A stretch of DNA of 64,000 nt from Stenotrophomonas maltophilia. Its GTDB lineage: Bacteria > Pseudomonadota > Gammaproteobacteria > Xanthomonadales > Xanthomonadaceae. The stretch is from assembly GCF_900186865.1 (NCBI RefSeq), contig NZ_LT906480.1:824001-888000 (forward strand). Reading direction: 5' to 3'. Below the pieces are notes generated by a model. The model was not told where the DNA came from, searched no databases, and saw only the letters and a program-made list of their open reading frames with translations. Positions 54,420 to 63,519 of this stretch are shown piece after piece; position 1 is the first letter of the stretch; the number at the start of each line of letters is the position of its first letter. Position numbers and translations under genes: made by a program.

Positions 54420-55511
54420 ATGGGTATCAAATGCGGCATCGTCGGCCTGCCCAACGTCGGCAAGTCGACCCTGTTCAATGCGCTGACCAAGGCGGGTATC
54501 GCCGCGGCGAACTTCCCGTTCTGCACCATCGAGCCGAACGTCGGCATCGTGCCGGTGCCGGACCCGCGCCTGAACGAGCTGGCGGGCATCATCAACCCTC
54601 AGAAGGTCATCCCGACCGCGGTCGAGTTCGTCGACATCGCCGGCCTGGTGGCCGGTGCCGCCAGCGGTGAAGGCCTGGGCAACAAGTTCCTGGCGCACAT
54701 CCGCGAAGTCGACGCGATCACCCACGTGGTGCGCTGCTTCGAGCACGGCGACATCGTGCACGTGGCTGGCAAGGTCGATCCGATCTCGGACATCGAAACC
54801 ATCGACACCGAGCTGGCGCTGGCTGACCTGGACAGTGTCGAGAAGGCGCTGAACCGTGCCGAGCGTGCGGCCAAGGGCGGCGACAAGGACGCAGCGGCGC
54901 GCAAGCCGGTGCTGGCCAAGCTGCAGGCTGCGCTGTCGGACGGCAAGGCCGGTCGCTCGGTCGGCCTGGACGAGGAAGAGAAGGCGCTGGTGCGCGACCT
55001 GTTCCTGCTGACCCTGAAGCCGGTGATGTACATCGCCAACGTGCTGGAAGACGGCTTCGAGAACAACCCGCACCTGGAAGCCGTGCGTGCGCATGCTGCC
55101 GCCGAAGGCGCGCAGGTGGTGCCGGTGTCGGCCGCGATCGAAGAAGAGCTGTCCCAGCTCGATGACGAAGACCGCGATACCTTCCTGGCCGACCTGGGCC
55201 TGAGCGAGCCGGGCCTGAACCGCGTGATCAACGCGGCCTACAGCCTGCTCGGCCTGCAGACCTACTTCACCGCTGGCGTGAAGGAAGTCCGCGCGTGGAC
55301 CGTACGCAAGGGCGCCACCGCCCCGCAGGCTGCCGCAGTCATCCACACCGACTTCGAGAAGGGTTTCATCCGCGCCGAAACCATCGCGTATGACGACTTC
55401 ATCAAGTACAAGGGCGAAGCCGGCGCCAAGGAAGCCGGTCGCCTGCGTCTGGAAGGCAAGGAATACCGCGTGCAGGAAGGCGACATCCTGCACTTCCGCT
55501 TCAACGTCTGA
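54420..55511 (+). CDS. ychF: Redox-regulated ribosome-binding ATPase YchF
   Basis: A 363-residue Obg-family protein that prefers ATP. It has G1 [49 protein letters not shown] and the C-terminal TGS domain ending [14 protein letters not shown]. It binds the ribosome and is inhibited by catalase-related redox control in E. coli. ATG 54420 gives [16 protein letters not shown]. It is separated from pth by tandem repeats and may have its own promoter. Confidence 0.96.
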   Translation: MGIKCGIVGLPNVGKSTLFNALTKAGIAAANFPFCTIEPNVGIVPVPDPRLNELAGIINPQKVIPTAVEFVDIAGLVAGAASGEGLGNKFLAHIREVDAITHVVRCFEHGDIVHVAGKVDPISDIETIDTELALADLDSVEKALNRAERAAKGGDKDAAARKPVLAKLQAALSDGKAGRSVGLDEEEKALVRDLFLLTLKPVMYIANVLEDGFENNPHLEAVRAHAAAEGAQVVPVSAAIEEELSQLDDEDRDTFLADLGLSEPGLNRVINAAYSLLGLQTYFTAGVKEVRAWTVRKGATAPQAAAVIHTDFEKGFIRAETIAYDDFIKYKGEAGAKEAGRLRLEGKEYRVQEGDILHFRFNV

Positions 55512-55536
55512 TCCAGCGGCATCGGATCGACCCCGG

Positions 55537-55560
55537 ACGCCCCGCCCTGTGCGGGGCGTT
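55537..55560 (+). terminator. Rho-independent-like terminator of ychF
   Basis: ACGCCCCGC and GCGGGGCGT pair around CCTGT, followed by TCGCGTTT. Confidence 0.75.
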
Positions 55561-55573
55561 CGCGTTTCCGGCG

Positions 55574-55980
55574 ATGGACAAAAAAACACCACGCTGCGAA
55601 ACGCTTGCGGTGTGATGTTCGCCGGTACTTGTCCACAGCAAACTCCCATCGCTTTCCACGTCGAGTGTGGAAAACCGGCGAACCTGATGCAGCGCCGAGC
55701 CGATGCACGGCTGCGATGGACGTGAGCAGAGCGCGGGCTCGGCGCTACCTGCCTCGATCGTGCAGCGTGGACAAATTTTGACCACGCTTCGAAGCGCTTG
55801 CGCAGCAACACTCCCACCTACTTGTCCACATCAAATCCCAACCACTCTCCACGAGGGGTGTGGAAAACCGCGAAGAGGCATGGATAAAAAATAGCCACGT
55901 CCTGAAACGCTTGCTCCATGCGGTTCGCAGGCACTTGTCCACACCTAACCCCCATCGCTTTCCACGCGGCATGTGGAAAA
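55574..55980. repeat. Three 101-bp repeat units with DnaA-box-like words
   Basis: Units at 55574-55674, 55767-55867 and 55880-55980. Each opens with TGGACAAA or TGGATAAA, has TTGTCCACA at offset 55 and ends in TGTGGAAAA. Between them the sequences are similar (CGAAACGCTTGC, CTTTCCACG). Confidence 0.85.
55692..55748. repeat. SMAG-type element between repeat units 1 and 2
   Basis: GCGCCGAGCC at the left pairs with GGCTCGGCGC at the right and ends in CTAC. It appears inserted between two members of the 101-bp array. Confidence 0.7.
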
Positions 55981-56015
55981 AGCGCCCGGCACTCCCTTGC
56001 CGGGCACTTCCCGCA

Positions 56016-59000
56016 TCACCAGGTGTACGACACGCCCATCTGCGCACTGATATCGCGGAAGCCCATGCCACCGCTCTGCCGGCTCAATTCACCCCAGCCT
56101 CGCCAACCGCCGGACAGATTCACCTGCACACCGGCCTTGGCTTCGTAGATGTCGCGCGGCAGCTGCCGCTGCAGGCGCTCGCCGTCCATCGCCAGGCCTG
56201 CGCCATTGCCGCCGGACCACCAGTTCACCGCCACGTACGGGTGCACCTGGCCCTGCGCCGGGCTCAACCCGCGGCTGTACAGGCGCAGGCCGAGGCGGCT
56301 GCTGGTCTCGCTACCGCCGCGGTCCTCGACCACCGTGCCGTTGGCCTCGACCACGCGGTCGCTGTCATAGCGGCTATGAACCACCTGCAGCTGCGGTTCC
56401 AGGTAGATGCCGCGCTGCGCGGTGCGCCGCAGGGGGAGCACATAGCCGGCTTCGGCCGACGCACTCCAGTTGCGGGCGTCATAGCGCTCCTTCTGCAGGC
56501 CTTCGCCCTGCACGCTGTTGCGGAAGCGGCCGTACTGCAGCCAACCATCCACATAGGCGCCGCCCTGCATGCGTGCATCCTGCAGCCAGGTGGCAAAGGC
56601 GCCCACGCTGGTGCCGGTGACCACGCCACGCGCCGTGTAGCCGGTCACCTGCGATCGGCTGTCATTGCGCGCACGGCCGTGGCCGAGCATCGCACCTGCC
56701 TGCAGTTCGCCCGTGCCACCCACCTCGAAACGGCGGCCGACGCCGACCAGCACGCTGCTGATCTGCCCATCGACCTGGACCTGGCGGTTGCGGTCGTGGC
56801 TGTCGGGCTGCGCGCTGCGAAGATGCATCCAGGCCACGGCGTCGCCGCTGACGCCCGCTTCGGCGGCGGGATCACCGGCGCGGTCGTGCAGGCTGTGCCG
56901 GAACATGCCCAGCGCGGCGCTGCGGTTGGCCAGGTAGGCCGCCGGTTCCGGGCGTTCCACCTGCGGGCGCGGCGGATCGATCGGCGGCTCCGGCGGCAAT
57001 GGTGGATCGACCGGCGGTTCCGGCGGCGACGGCGGATCGACCGGGGGATCTGGTGGCTGCGGCGGATCAATCGGTGGCTCCGGTGGATCGACCGGCGGCG
57101 CGTATTCCGAACGCAGGTACCAGTTGCCATCATCCGGGGTCGACACGCCGCCCTTGAACAGGAAGTAGTCGTAGGTACCGGCGACCGCGCGCCCCTGCAG
57201 GCTGAACTGTGCATCCGACTGGCCAGCCACGGTGATCAGGCGGATGCCCTCCTGGGTCAATGCACCGGCGCCGCCGGCGTTGCGCACGCTCACGTTGGCA
57301 GTGCCGCTGCTGTTGCCGTTGATCACCAGCTGATCGCCCAGCGAAGTGTCGTCGCCCAGCGCGCGGTTGAAGATCCACTGGCCACCGTTGCCCACGTAGT
57401 CGCCGCTGACGGTAACGGTCTTGAAATCGCCGGCCGCCGGCGCATCGAAAGCGATGGTGCCGGCGTGTTCGAGCGTACCGACGCTGGAACTGGAACGCAC
57501 GTTCCACTGGCTGCTGTCATCCAGCGCCAGTTGTGCGACCTGGTAGCCGGAGTCATTGCGCAGGGCACCGCTGAAGGAAGTGCCGTCGCGCAGCACCATG
57601 CGAACATCCGCGGTCGCGCTGTCGACGATCACGTCGCCGCTCAGGCGGCTGTTGTCCGCGGTGAAGCGGATCTCGGACGTTGCCACCGAGCTGCCATCAG
57701 TGAACACGGTATCGCTGACCCTCAGCAGTCGGCCGCCAACCAGGTCACCTCCCTGACGGGCGACAACGGCGGTATTGTTGAGTGTCAGTTCGTGGTTGCT
57801 TCCCTGCAGCCACAACGCAGGGCCGTCCAGGGTCTCGATCTGGCTGTCGTTGAACACCAGCCGATCCCAGTAGGGACCAAATACGGTGATGTAGGAACGA
57901 TAGGCGCCCGAGTTCGTTCCCAGCGCCTGGATGTGCAGGGCGTCCGCAGTGAGCTTTGCAGTGTTCATCTGCACGATGCCGAACGAGGCTGCGCCATGGG
58001 TGGTGATCGAGCCGCCGTCCAGCTGTATGTCCGCGGTACTGCCGCCCAGGAACACACCACCGGACACCGCACCGTAGGTCGCAATGTCGAGATTCCTGGC
58101 ACGGATCCGGGAGTAGGGCGTTGGAGGGTTGCTGCCGGAAGCGCGCAGGCCGTAGACGCCATCGCCATGGGTATCAATGCTGCCACCGGCGATCGTCACG
58201 GTGCCACCCCATACGTCCACACCGTGGCCATACCCGTTGTCACCAAAGGTGCTGATCACAGTGTTGCTCAGGTCCGCCAGCGAATCGGCACCGGACAGCC
58301 AGATCCCGGAATTGCCATCGCGCACGGTGAAGTGCGCGCCCTCGGCGGTCAACTTGCCCCAGCTGTTGACGTTGACGCCGTAGCCGCCGGTGCTTTCAAA
58401 GCGGGCATTGGTGATTTCCGCTGTGGCGAACGTTCGACTGGTCCGGTTTCCCATCAGTCGGATGCTGCTGCCGTTGGCGGTGGCGGTGCCCCCGGTGATG
58501 CGGAGGATCCCCCCGTTGTCAATGTCGAAGTAGCCATTGATGACATCCACGTCGCGCAGCGACAACACGCTTCCGCTGCCGCTTGCGGACAGGCGGCCGC
58601 TGGAACCGTTGGTCGCCTGCGCGAACGTCATCGCCAGTGATTCCAACGAAAGCAGTGCGCCGCCGTCGGCATAGATGGCGCGGCCGGCACCGTTGCTGAT
58701 CGTGGTACCCGATACATGCAGCTCGCTTCCACGTCCGCTGGAATACAGGGCATGACCATCGCTGCTTACACTGCCGCCATCGAGCCATATCTTGCCGCCG
58801 TTGGTGGCGTTGACCGTGCCGTAGCCGGAACTGTTGCGATAGGCATTGATGACCAGGTTGCTGGCGTGGATGACACTGCCGATGCCGGTTGCGTTGAGCG
58901 CATAACCGACGCCTGAACTTCCATTGCCAAGCTGTATGCGACCTCCCTGTACAAGAACACTGCCGCCTGCGGAGGCCTGGATTGCGCTGCCGCCGCCGGT

Positions 59001-59267
59001 GACATCGACGCGCGTGCCATCGAGCGTTGCCGTGCTGCCGGCTCCGTTCACGTCCAGGGCGAAGCCGCCCATGGAGTGCAGCAGGGTATCGCTCGCACCC
59101 AGCTGCAGGGTCTGGCCATTGATGACCTTCAGCGGCCCGGTCAGATCGGCAGCGTGGACCGGCAGCGCCGCCCACAGGGCGGTGGCCAGCAGGCTGGGAA
59201 GGAGGGGGGCAGGCGCGAGGCGCGCGCGCCCGGGCGCACGGCGGTACCGTGTGGGGGAGGCGTACAT
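56016..59267 (-). CDS. Autotransporter (type Va) with beta-helix passenger and C-terminal barrel
   Basis: A 1083-residue protein. Signal peptide of about 39 residues (PSLLATALWAALPVHA). The passenger to about residue 715 has many short Gly/Asn/Ser-rich turns typical of right-handed beta-helices, with repeated LDGGS-like segments. A Pro-rich linker (PPVDPP/EPPIDPP repeats, about 720-770) precedes a 12-strand-type barrel ending in the terminal VSYTW (C-terminal Trp signal). ATG 59267 has AGGAAG upstream. No protease or known adhesin motif is seen. It lies co-directionally after a regulator/kinase gene pair. Confidence 0.9.
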   Translation of the reverse strand: MYASPTRYRRAPGRARLAPAPLLPSLLATALWAALPVHAADLTGPLKVINGQTLQLGASDTLLHSMGGFALDVNGAGSTATLDGTRVDVTGGGSAIQASAGGSVLVQGGRIQLGNGSSGVGYALNATGIGSVIHASNLVINAYRNSSGYGTVNATNGGKIWLDGGSVSSDGHALYSSGRGSELHVSGTTISNGAGRAIYADGGALLSLESLAMTFAQATNGSSGRLSASGSGSVLSLRDVDVINGYFDIDNGGILRITGGTATANGSSIRLMGNRTSRTFATAEITNARFESTGGYGVNVNSWGKLTAEGAHFTVRDGNSGIWLSGADSLADLSNTVISTFGDNGYGHGVDVWGGTVTIAGGSIDTHGDGVYGLRASGSNPPTPYSRIRARNLDIATYGAVSGGVFLGGSTADIQLDGGSITTHGAASFGIVQMNTAKLTADALHIQALGTNSGAYRSYITVFGPYWDRLVFNDSQIETLDGPALWLQGSNHELTLNNTAVVARQGGDLVGGRLLRVSDTVFTDGSSVATSEIRFTADNSRLSGDVIVDSATADVRMVLRDGTSFSGALRNDSGYQVAQLALDDSSQWNVRSSSSVGTLEHAGTIAFDAPAAGDFKTVTVSGDYVGNGGQWIFNRALGDDTSLGDQLVINGNSSGTANVSVRNAGGAGALTQEGIRLITVAGQSDAQFSLQGRAVAGTYDYFLFKGGVSTPDDGNWYLRSEYAPPVDPPEPPIDPPQPPDPPVDPPSPPEPPVDPPLPPEPPIDPPRPQVERPEPAAYLANRSAALGMFRHSLHDRAGDPAAEAGVSGDAVAWMHLRSAQPDSHDRNRQVQVDGQISSVLVGVGRRFEVGGTGELQAGAMLGHGRARNDSRSQVTGYTARGVVTGTSVGAFATWLQDARMQGGAYVDGWLQYGRFRNSVQGEGLQKERYDARNWSASAEAGYVLPLRRTAQRGIYLEPQLQVVHSRYDSDRVVEANGTVVEDRGGSETSSRLGLRLYSRGLSPAQGQVHPYVAVNWWSGGNGAGLAMDGERLQRQLPRDIYEAKAGVQVNLSGGWRGWGELSRQSGGMGFRDISAQMGVSYTW

Positions 59268-59530
59268 TCTGTTGGACTTCCTGTGGCAGGGCGCAGCACG
59301 GCTGCGCGAACTGGCGCGGCAGTGCCGCGTCGCTGCGGAAGCCACACGCGATGGCAGCTGCAGGCGCCATCGGACTTCCGTCCCCCAGGGCGGCGCAGCT
59401 ACTGCCGGCAGGCGCACCAAGGCGGGATGCGTCCAGCCTAGAAATCGGCGCTGTCCTATGGAATCAGGCGTTTCCTAAAGCCGGTGCAGGCCCTTGTACA
59501 GGGGCTGCAGGGTTCAGCCTGGAGTGGACC

Positions 59531-60172
59531 TCAGGCGAACAACGAGGCCTGCAGGCAGTACTCGATCAGCGCCTGATCACTGTCCACGCCCAGCTTGCGC
59601 ATCGCGCTGATCTTCTGCGTGCTGACCGTCTTGGCGCTGCGCTGCAGCTGGCGTGCAATGTCGCCCACGCTCATGCCGCCGGTGAACAGCCGGATCACTT
59701 CCAGCTCGCGCGGCGACAGCCGCGCACGCACCGCATCGGCATCGGCCGGCTCGCTCGCCGCTACCGGCAGCAGGCCCGGGGGCCGGTAGACGCGGTCGGC
59801 CAGCACCACGCGCAGGGCCTGTACCAGGCTGCCCAATCCATGGCTCTTGAGCACCACGCCGCCGGCACCAGCGGCATACATCGCCGCAACCAACGACGGG
59901 TTGGACACCATCGTCAGCACCAGCAGGCGCGTCTCCGGGAAGCTGCGGCGCAGGAACGAGATCAGCTTGATGCCGTCCCCGAAGCGGTCGCCCCCTGGCA
60001 TGCTGTAGTCGGTGATCACCGCCTGTGGCCGGGTCCGGGTCATCAGCTCGATCAGCGTCGCCGGGTCGGCCGCTTCGCCCACGACCTCGAGGTCCAGCTC
60101 CCCGGCCAGTACGTCGCGGATGCCGGCAAGCACGATCGGGTGGTCGTCGGCGATGAGGATCCGTGTGGTCAT
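59531..60172 (-). CDS. RcsB/NarL-type response regulator
   Basis: A 213-residue response regulator with a REC domain (Asp55 in VITDYSMPGG, phosphate pocket DD at 9-10) and a LuxR HTH (LSPRELEVIRLFTGGMSVGDIARQLQRSAKTVSTQKISAMRKLGV). It is particularly like RcsB in ADDHPIVLAGIR and KLGVDSDQALIEY. Its start overlaps the kinase stop as ATGA. The autotransporter begins 263 bp downstream in the same direction and is a plausible target. Confidence 0.92.
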   Translation of the reverse strand: MTTRILIADDHPIVLAGIRDVLAGELDLEVVGEAADPATLIELMTRTRPQAVITDYSMPGGDRFGDGIKLISFLRRSFPETRLLVLTMVSNPSLVAAMYAAGAGGVVLKSHGLGSLVQALRVVLADRVYRPPGLLPVAASEPADADAVRARLSPRELEVIRLFTGGMSVGDIARQLQRSAKTVSTQKISAMRKLGVDSDQALIEYCLQASLFA

Positions 60173-63100
60173 GGCGGGTTCGGGTCGTCAGATGAGGAAG
60201 GAGATACCGCGCCGAGCAGCGGATGCAGCAGCTGTTCGAGGCGTCGCTGGAAGCCGGCAAGCGGAGCCTCCTGGGTGACCAGGTCATCGCCGCCTGCGAG
60301 GCCCTGTTCGATCTGCAGGCCGCTGTCCACCAGCGCAGGTGCGCCGACGATGACCAGTGCGCCGCGGATGCGATGCAGTACCTGCACCACGCGCGCGGGA
60401 TCGGCGGTGGCAATCGACTGGCGCAGGCTGTCCAGGTCAGCCTGCATGGTCTGCACGAACAATGCCTGCATTCTTGCGGGAACCTGCAGCGGCGGATCAT
60501 CATCGCGCGTATCGGTGGATACAGGACTTTGCGGCGGCGCGGAAACCGCCACATCGCCCTGGGTGATCCGGATCAGCAGGCGTTGCAGCGCTTCCAGCGT
60601 GATCGGCTTGACCAGCACGCCCTGCATGCCCGATTCCTGGCAGCGTTGGCGTTCGGCCGGATCGGCGTTGGCGGTGGCTCCGTGGATCGGCACGCTGACA
60701 CCGCGCGCCCGCAAGGCGCGCGCCAGGCCATAGCCATCCATCCCGGGCATGTTCAGGTCGGTCAGCACCAGCGCGAACGCGCCCTGCTGCCAGTAGCCCA
60801 GCGCTTCATTGCCATCGCTGGCGACCACGGCACGGCAGCCGAGCTGTTCCAGCTGGTCGCGCAGGATCGCCTGGTTGATCGGGTTGTCCTCGGCCACCAG
60901 CACCTGCAGGCCGAAACGACGCGTCGCCGGCAGGCGCCCTTCGGCGCTCGCCGCCAGTGGCTGGCCACTGGCCGCGGCCAACGCGAGCACGATCGCATCG
61001 AACCGGTGCAGGCCAACCTGCCAGAAGCCATCAATGTGCCGGGGGCGCACGCCGCCTTCGCGGCAGGCGACCACACGCGGTCCACCGGCCCACCGGGGCA
61101 GCGGGTCGTCAAGGACCAGGTCGAGCAGCACGGTGGGCGATGGCAAGTCTGCCGTGCTGTCTTCCCGGTACACGCTGGCCTGTGCACCACGCTGCTGCAG
61201 GCGTTCGCACAGCGATTGCACCAGCTCGCGCACGCTGCCCCGTACCTGGACCTGCAGGCCCGCAGGCAGCTGCGGCGCAGGGGATTGCTGCGGATCCGCC
61301 GGCGCCGGTGGCAGCGGCAGTTCGACGCTGAAGCTGCTGCCCAGGCCGCTCTCGCTGACCACACGCAGCTGGCCTTCCATCAACGCCACAAGATGCGCGC
61401 AGATGGCCAGCCCCAGGCCGGTGCCGCGCATCGCATCGGTGCCCGGGTTGGCCTGGAAGAACGGCTCGAACAGGTGCGCCTGGTGTTCGCTGGCAATGCC
61501 GATACCGGTATCGGCGACCTGCCACTGCAGCCAGCAGCGTTGCTCCTGCCAGCGTGCCGAAACGCGCACCACCACGCGCCCGCTGTCGGTGAACTTCAGT
61601 GCGTTGCTGATCAGGTTGTTGAGGACCTGGCGGATCCGCGCGGCATCACCGCACACCACGGGTGGCACGTCGGCATCGATGCAGGCGTAGAACCGCAGCC
61701 CCTTGTTGGCGGCCGCGGCAGCATACGAGTCGAGCGCATCCTCGGTCAGTCGCACCGGATCGAACGGGCTGGGCTCCAGGCTCAGTTGCCCGGCCTCGGC
61801 CTTGCTGACGTCGAGGATGTCGCTGATCAGCTGCATCAGGGTCGAGGACGAACGCTGGATCGTCGCCAGATAGTCCTGCTGCCGCGCATCCAGTGGTGTG
61901 AGTCCGAGCAGTTCGAGGGTGCCGAGCACGCCGTACAGCGGCGTGCGGATTTCATGGCTCATGGTGGCCAGGAACTGGCTCTTGGCCCGGTTGGCCTGGT
62001 CGGCGGCACGGCGCGCCTGCTGCAGCACCTGTTCGGCTTCATGCTGGCTGCTGAGATCGATGAACAGACACAGCACCGCCGGCTCGCCGCGATAGCGCGC
62101 CGGCGTCGCGGTCACCAGCAGGTGGCGGCCTTCGGGCGTGGTGTAGGCCAGCCCATCGCCGAGCGTGGTGCCTCCAGCGGCCAGCACGCTGCGCCGCCAA
62201 GGGCCATGCCAGCCTCCGCTGTGGTGGTCTTCGCCCAGCCAGCGGCGGGCGAGGGTGTTGTCCAGCAGCACATTGCCATCGGTACGGCGCAGCAGGCACA
62301 GCCCGATCGGCGCGTTGTCCAGGATGGTGCGGCTGAAGGCCTCGCTTTCCAGCAGGCGCGCGTGGTTGCTGCGCAGTGGTTCGATGACCGAACGCCGATA
62401 CGCGCGCAGCAGCAGCGTGCCACCCAACGCCAGCAGCAGCGCCACCACGGTCGCGCCGAGCAAGGGCCCCTGTGGGTGCTGGAACACCTGCCGCCAGCTG
62501 ACGTGGTACACCGCCAGCCAGCCGCGCTCGCTGCGCATGCGGAACTGCAGGCCTGCAAGGCCGGCCTTCCAGGAGGTGCCAGCGTCACTGGCGTCTGCTG
62601 CATCGCCCAGCAGGCGCTGGCCATCGGTATCGAACAGCGACAGCCGCTGGAACACCGGAACACCCAGCACCTGCCGGTAGTCATCGACACGTCCCGGATC
62701 GAGCAGGCAGGCCAGCGCGGCCTGTGAATCCTTGTCGTCCTCGCCCCACAGGCGTGCATCCTGCGGCGCATGCGCGATGGCCAGCAAACGGGTCTGCCGG
62801 TCGCGCCACGGTACGCTCACCCAGACGATGCCACCGCGCTGCAGCGCCGGACGCGTGCCCATGACCCGGTGGATGTCGGCGATCGCCGGGCGCAGGTGAT
62901 GCGGGCTGTTCTGGCTCGCATCGGTAACGCCGATCTGCACCGGTGCCAGCAGCCCGCGCGTGCCCTGGCCATCGACCAGCAGGCATTGCGGTGGTGGGTA
63001 GTGCGAGGCCGACCAGAACGTGCCGTAGAAGCGCAGGAAACGATCGCCCAGCTCGTTCGGTAGCGAAAGACTGGCTCCCTCGCTCCCGATCGCCGCGAAG

Positions 63101-63393
63101 TTGGCGAACAACGGGCCGCGTTGCAGTTCCACGCTGGCATCGGCAACCGGCTGTCCTCGAGCGCCGACATCGTGCAGCCGCCACTGGCGCAGGAAGCGCT
63201 CCTGCTCGCGAAGCGTGCCGTCCAGGCGGCGGAAGTGGTACTCGATCTTGCTGCGCTCTTCGTTCAAAAGCTGCGAGCCGGCCGACAGCAGCAGTCCGGC
63301 CTGCAGGGTCGCCAGCACCACCACGCCGATCAGCAGGGCGTGGACGCGCAGTGAGCGGCGAGCGAGTCGGCGAACAGGGGCGGCCTCGGCCGG
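60169..63393 (-). CDS. Hybrid sensor histidine kinase with receiver and HPt domains
   Basis: A 1074-residue unorthodox kinase of the BvgS/RcsC/RocS type. TM1 is near 17-38 and TM2 near 308-335, with a long periplasmic sensor between. A PAS-like segment ([16 protein letters not shown]) and HisKA with [15 protein letters not shown] (His near 478) follow. HATPase has [16 protein letters not shown] and [10 protein letters not shown] degenerate receiver comes next, then a true receiver ([25 protein letters not shown] with Asp near 881) and a C-terminal HPt ([12 protein letters not shown], His near 1003). I start it at ATG 63393; GTG 63459 would add 22 residues. Confidence 0.9.
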   Translation of the reverse strand, partial: PAEAAPVRRLARRSLRVHALLIGVVVLATLQAGLLLSAGSQLLNEERSKIEYHFRRLDGTLREQERFLRQWRLHDVGARGQPVADASVELQRGPLFANFAAIGSEGASLSLPNELGDRFLRFYGTFWSASHYPPPQCLLVDGQGTRGLLAPVQIGVTDASQNSPHHLRPAIADIHRVMGTRPALQRGGIVWVSVPWRDRQTRLLAIAHAPQDARLWGEDDKDSQAALACLLDPGRVDDYRQVLGVPVFQRLSLFDTDGQRLLGDAADASDAGTSWKAGLAGLQFRMRSERGWLAVYHVSWRQVFQHPQGPLLGATVVALLLALGGTLLLRAYRRSVIEPLRSNHARLLESEAFSRTILDNAPIGLCLLRRTDGNVLLDNTLARRWLGEDHHSGGWHGPWRRSVLAAGGTTLGDGLAYTTPEGRHLLVTATPARYRGEPAVLCLFIDLSSQHEAEQVLQQARRAADQANRAKSQFLATMSHEIRTPLYGVLGTLELLGLTPLDARQQDYLATIQRSSSTLMQLISDILDVSKAEAGQLSLEPSPFDPVRLTEDALDSYAAAAANKGLRFYACIDADVPPVVCGDAARIRQVLNNLISNALKFTDSGRVVVRVSARWQEQRCWLQWQVADTGIGIASEHQAHLFEPFFQANPGTDAMRGTGLGLAICAHLVALMEGQLRVVSESGLGSSFSVELPLPPAPADPQQSPAPQLPAGLQVQVRGSVRELVQSLCERLQQRGAQASVYREDSTADLPSPTVLLDLVLDDPLPRWAGGPRVVACREGGVRPRHIDGFWQVGLHRFDAIVLALAAASGQPLAASAEGRLPATRRFGLQVLVAEDNPINQAILRDQLEQLGCRAVVASDGNEALGYWQQGAFALVLTDLNMPGMDGYGLARALRARGVSVPIHGATANADPAERQRCQESGMQGVLVKPITLEALQRLLIRITQGDVAVSAPPQSPVSTDTRDDDPPLQVPARMQALFVQTMQADLDSLRQSIATADPARVVQVLHRIRGALVIVGAPALVDSGLQIEQGLAGGDDLVTQEAPLAGFQRRLEQLLHPLLGAVSPSSSDDPNPP

Positions 63394-63519
63394 CATGGCG
63401 GGTCTCAGGGTGGGGGCGGACAGAGGCACCGGTGGCGGCAGCGCAAAGTCCGCCGCCACTGCACAGACAGGATCGTCAATGCGACTTGATGATGTTGTGA
63501 AGTCGCTGTGGAATCCGTG

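Larger units (their letters stand above)
55512..56015. other. 504-bp gene-free region between convergent ychF and the autotransporter
   Basis: No gene is supported. The region contains the ychF terminator, three 101-bp repeat units with DnaA-box-like words, and one SMAG between units 1 and 2. It is clearly more AT-rich than its neighbours around 55870-55970. Confidence 0.8.

Noticed and set aside
55512..56015. Chromosomal replication origin
   Set aside because: DnaA-like words are present but dnaA, dnaN, rpmH, gidA and similar origin markers are absent from the window, and the array is a 101-bp repeat.
55860..58640. 926-codon open frame on the plus strand opposite the autotransporter
   Set aside because: High GC makes long antisense frames common. 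The product is a low-complexity Ala/Arg/His-rich string with no domain, and the minus-strand autotransporter accounts for the sequence.
60223..62727. 834-codon plus-strand frame opposite the hybrid kinase
   Set aside because: Shadow frame with no recognisable domain; kinase, receiver and HPt motifs are on the minus strand.
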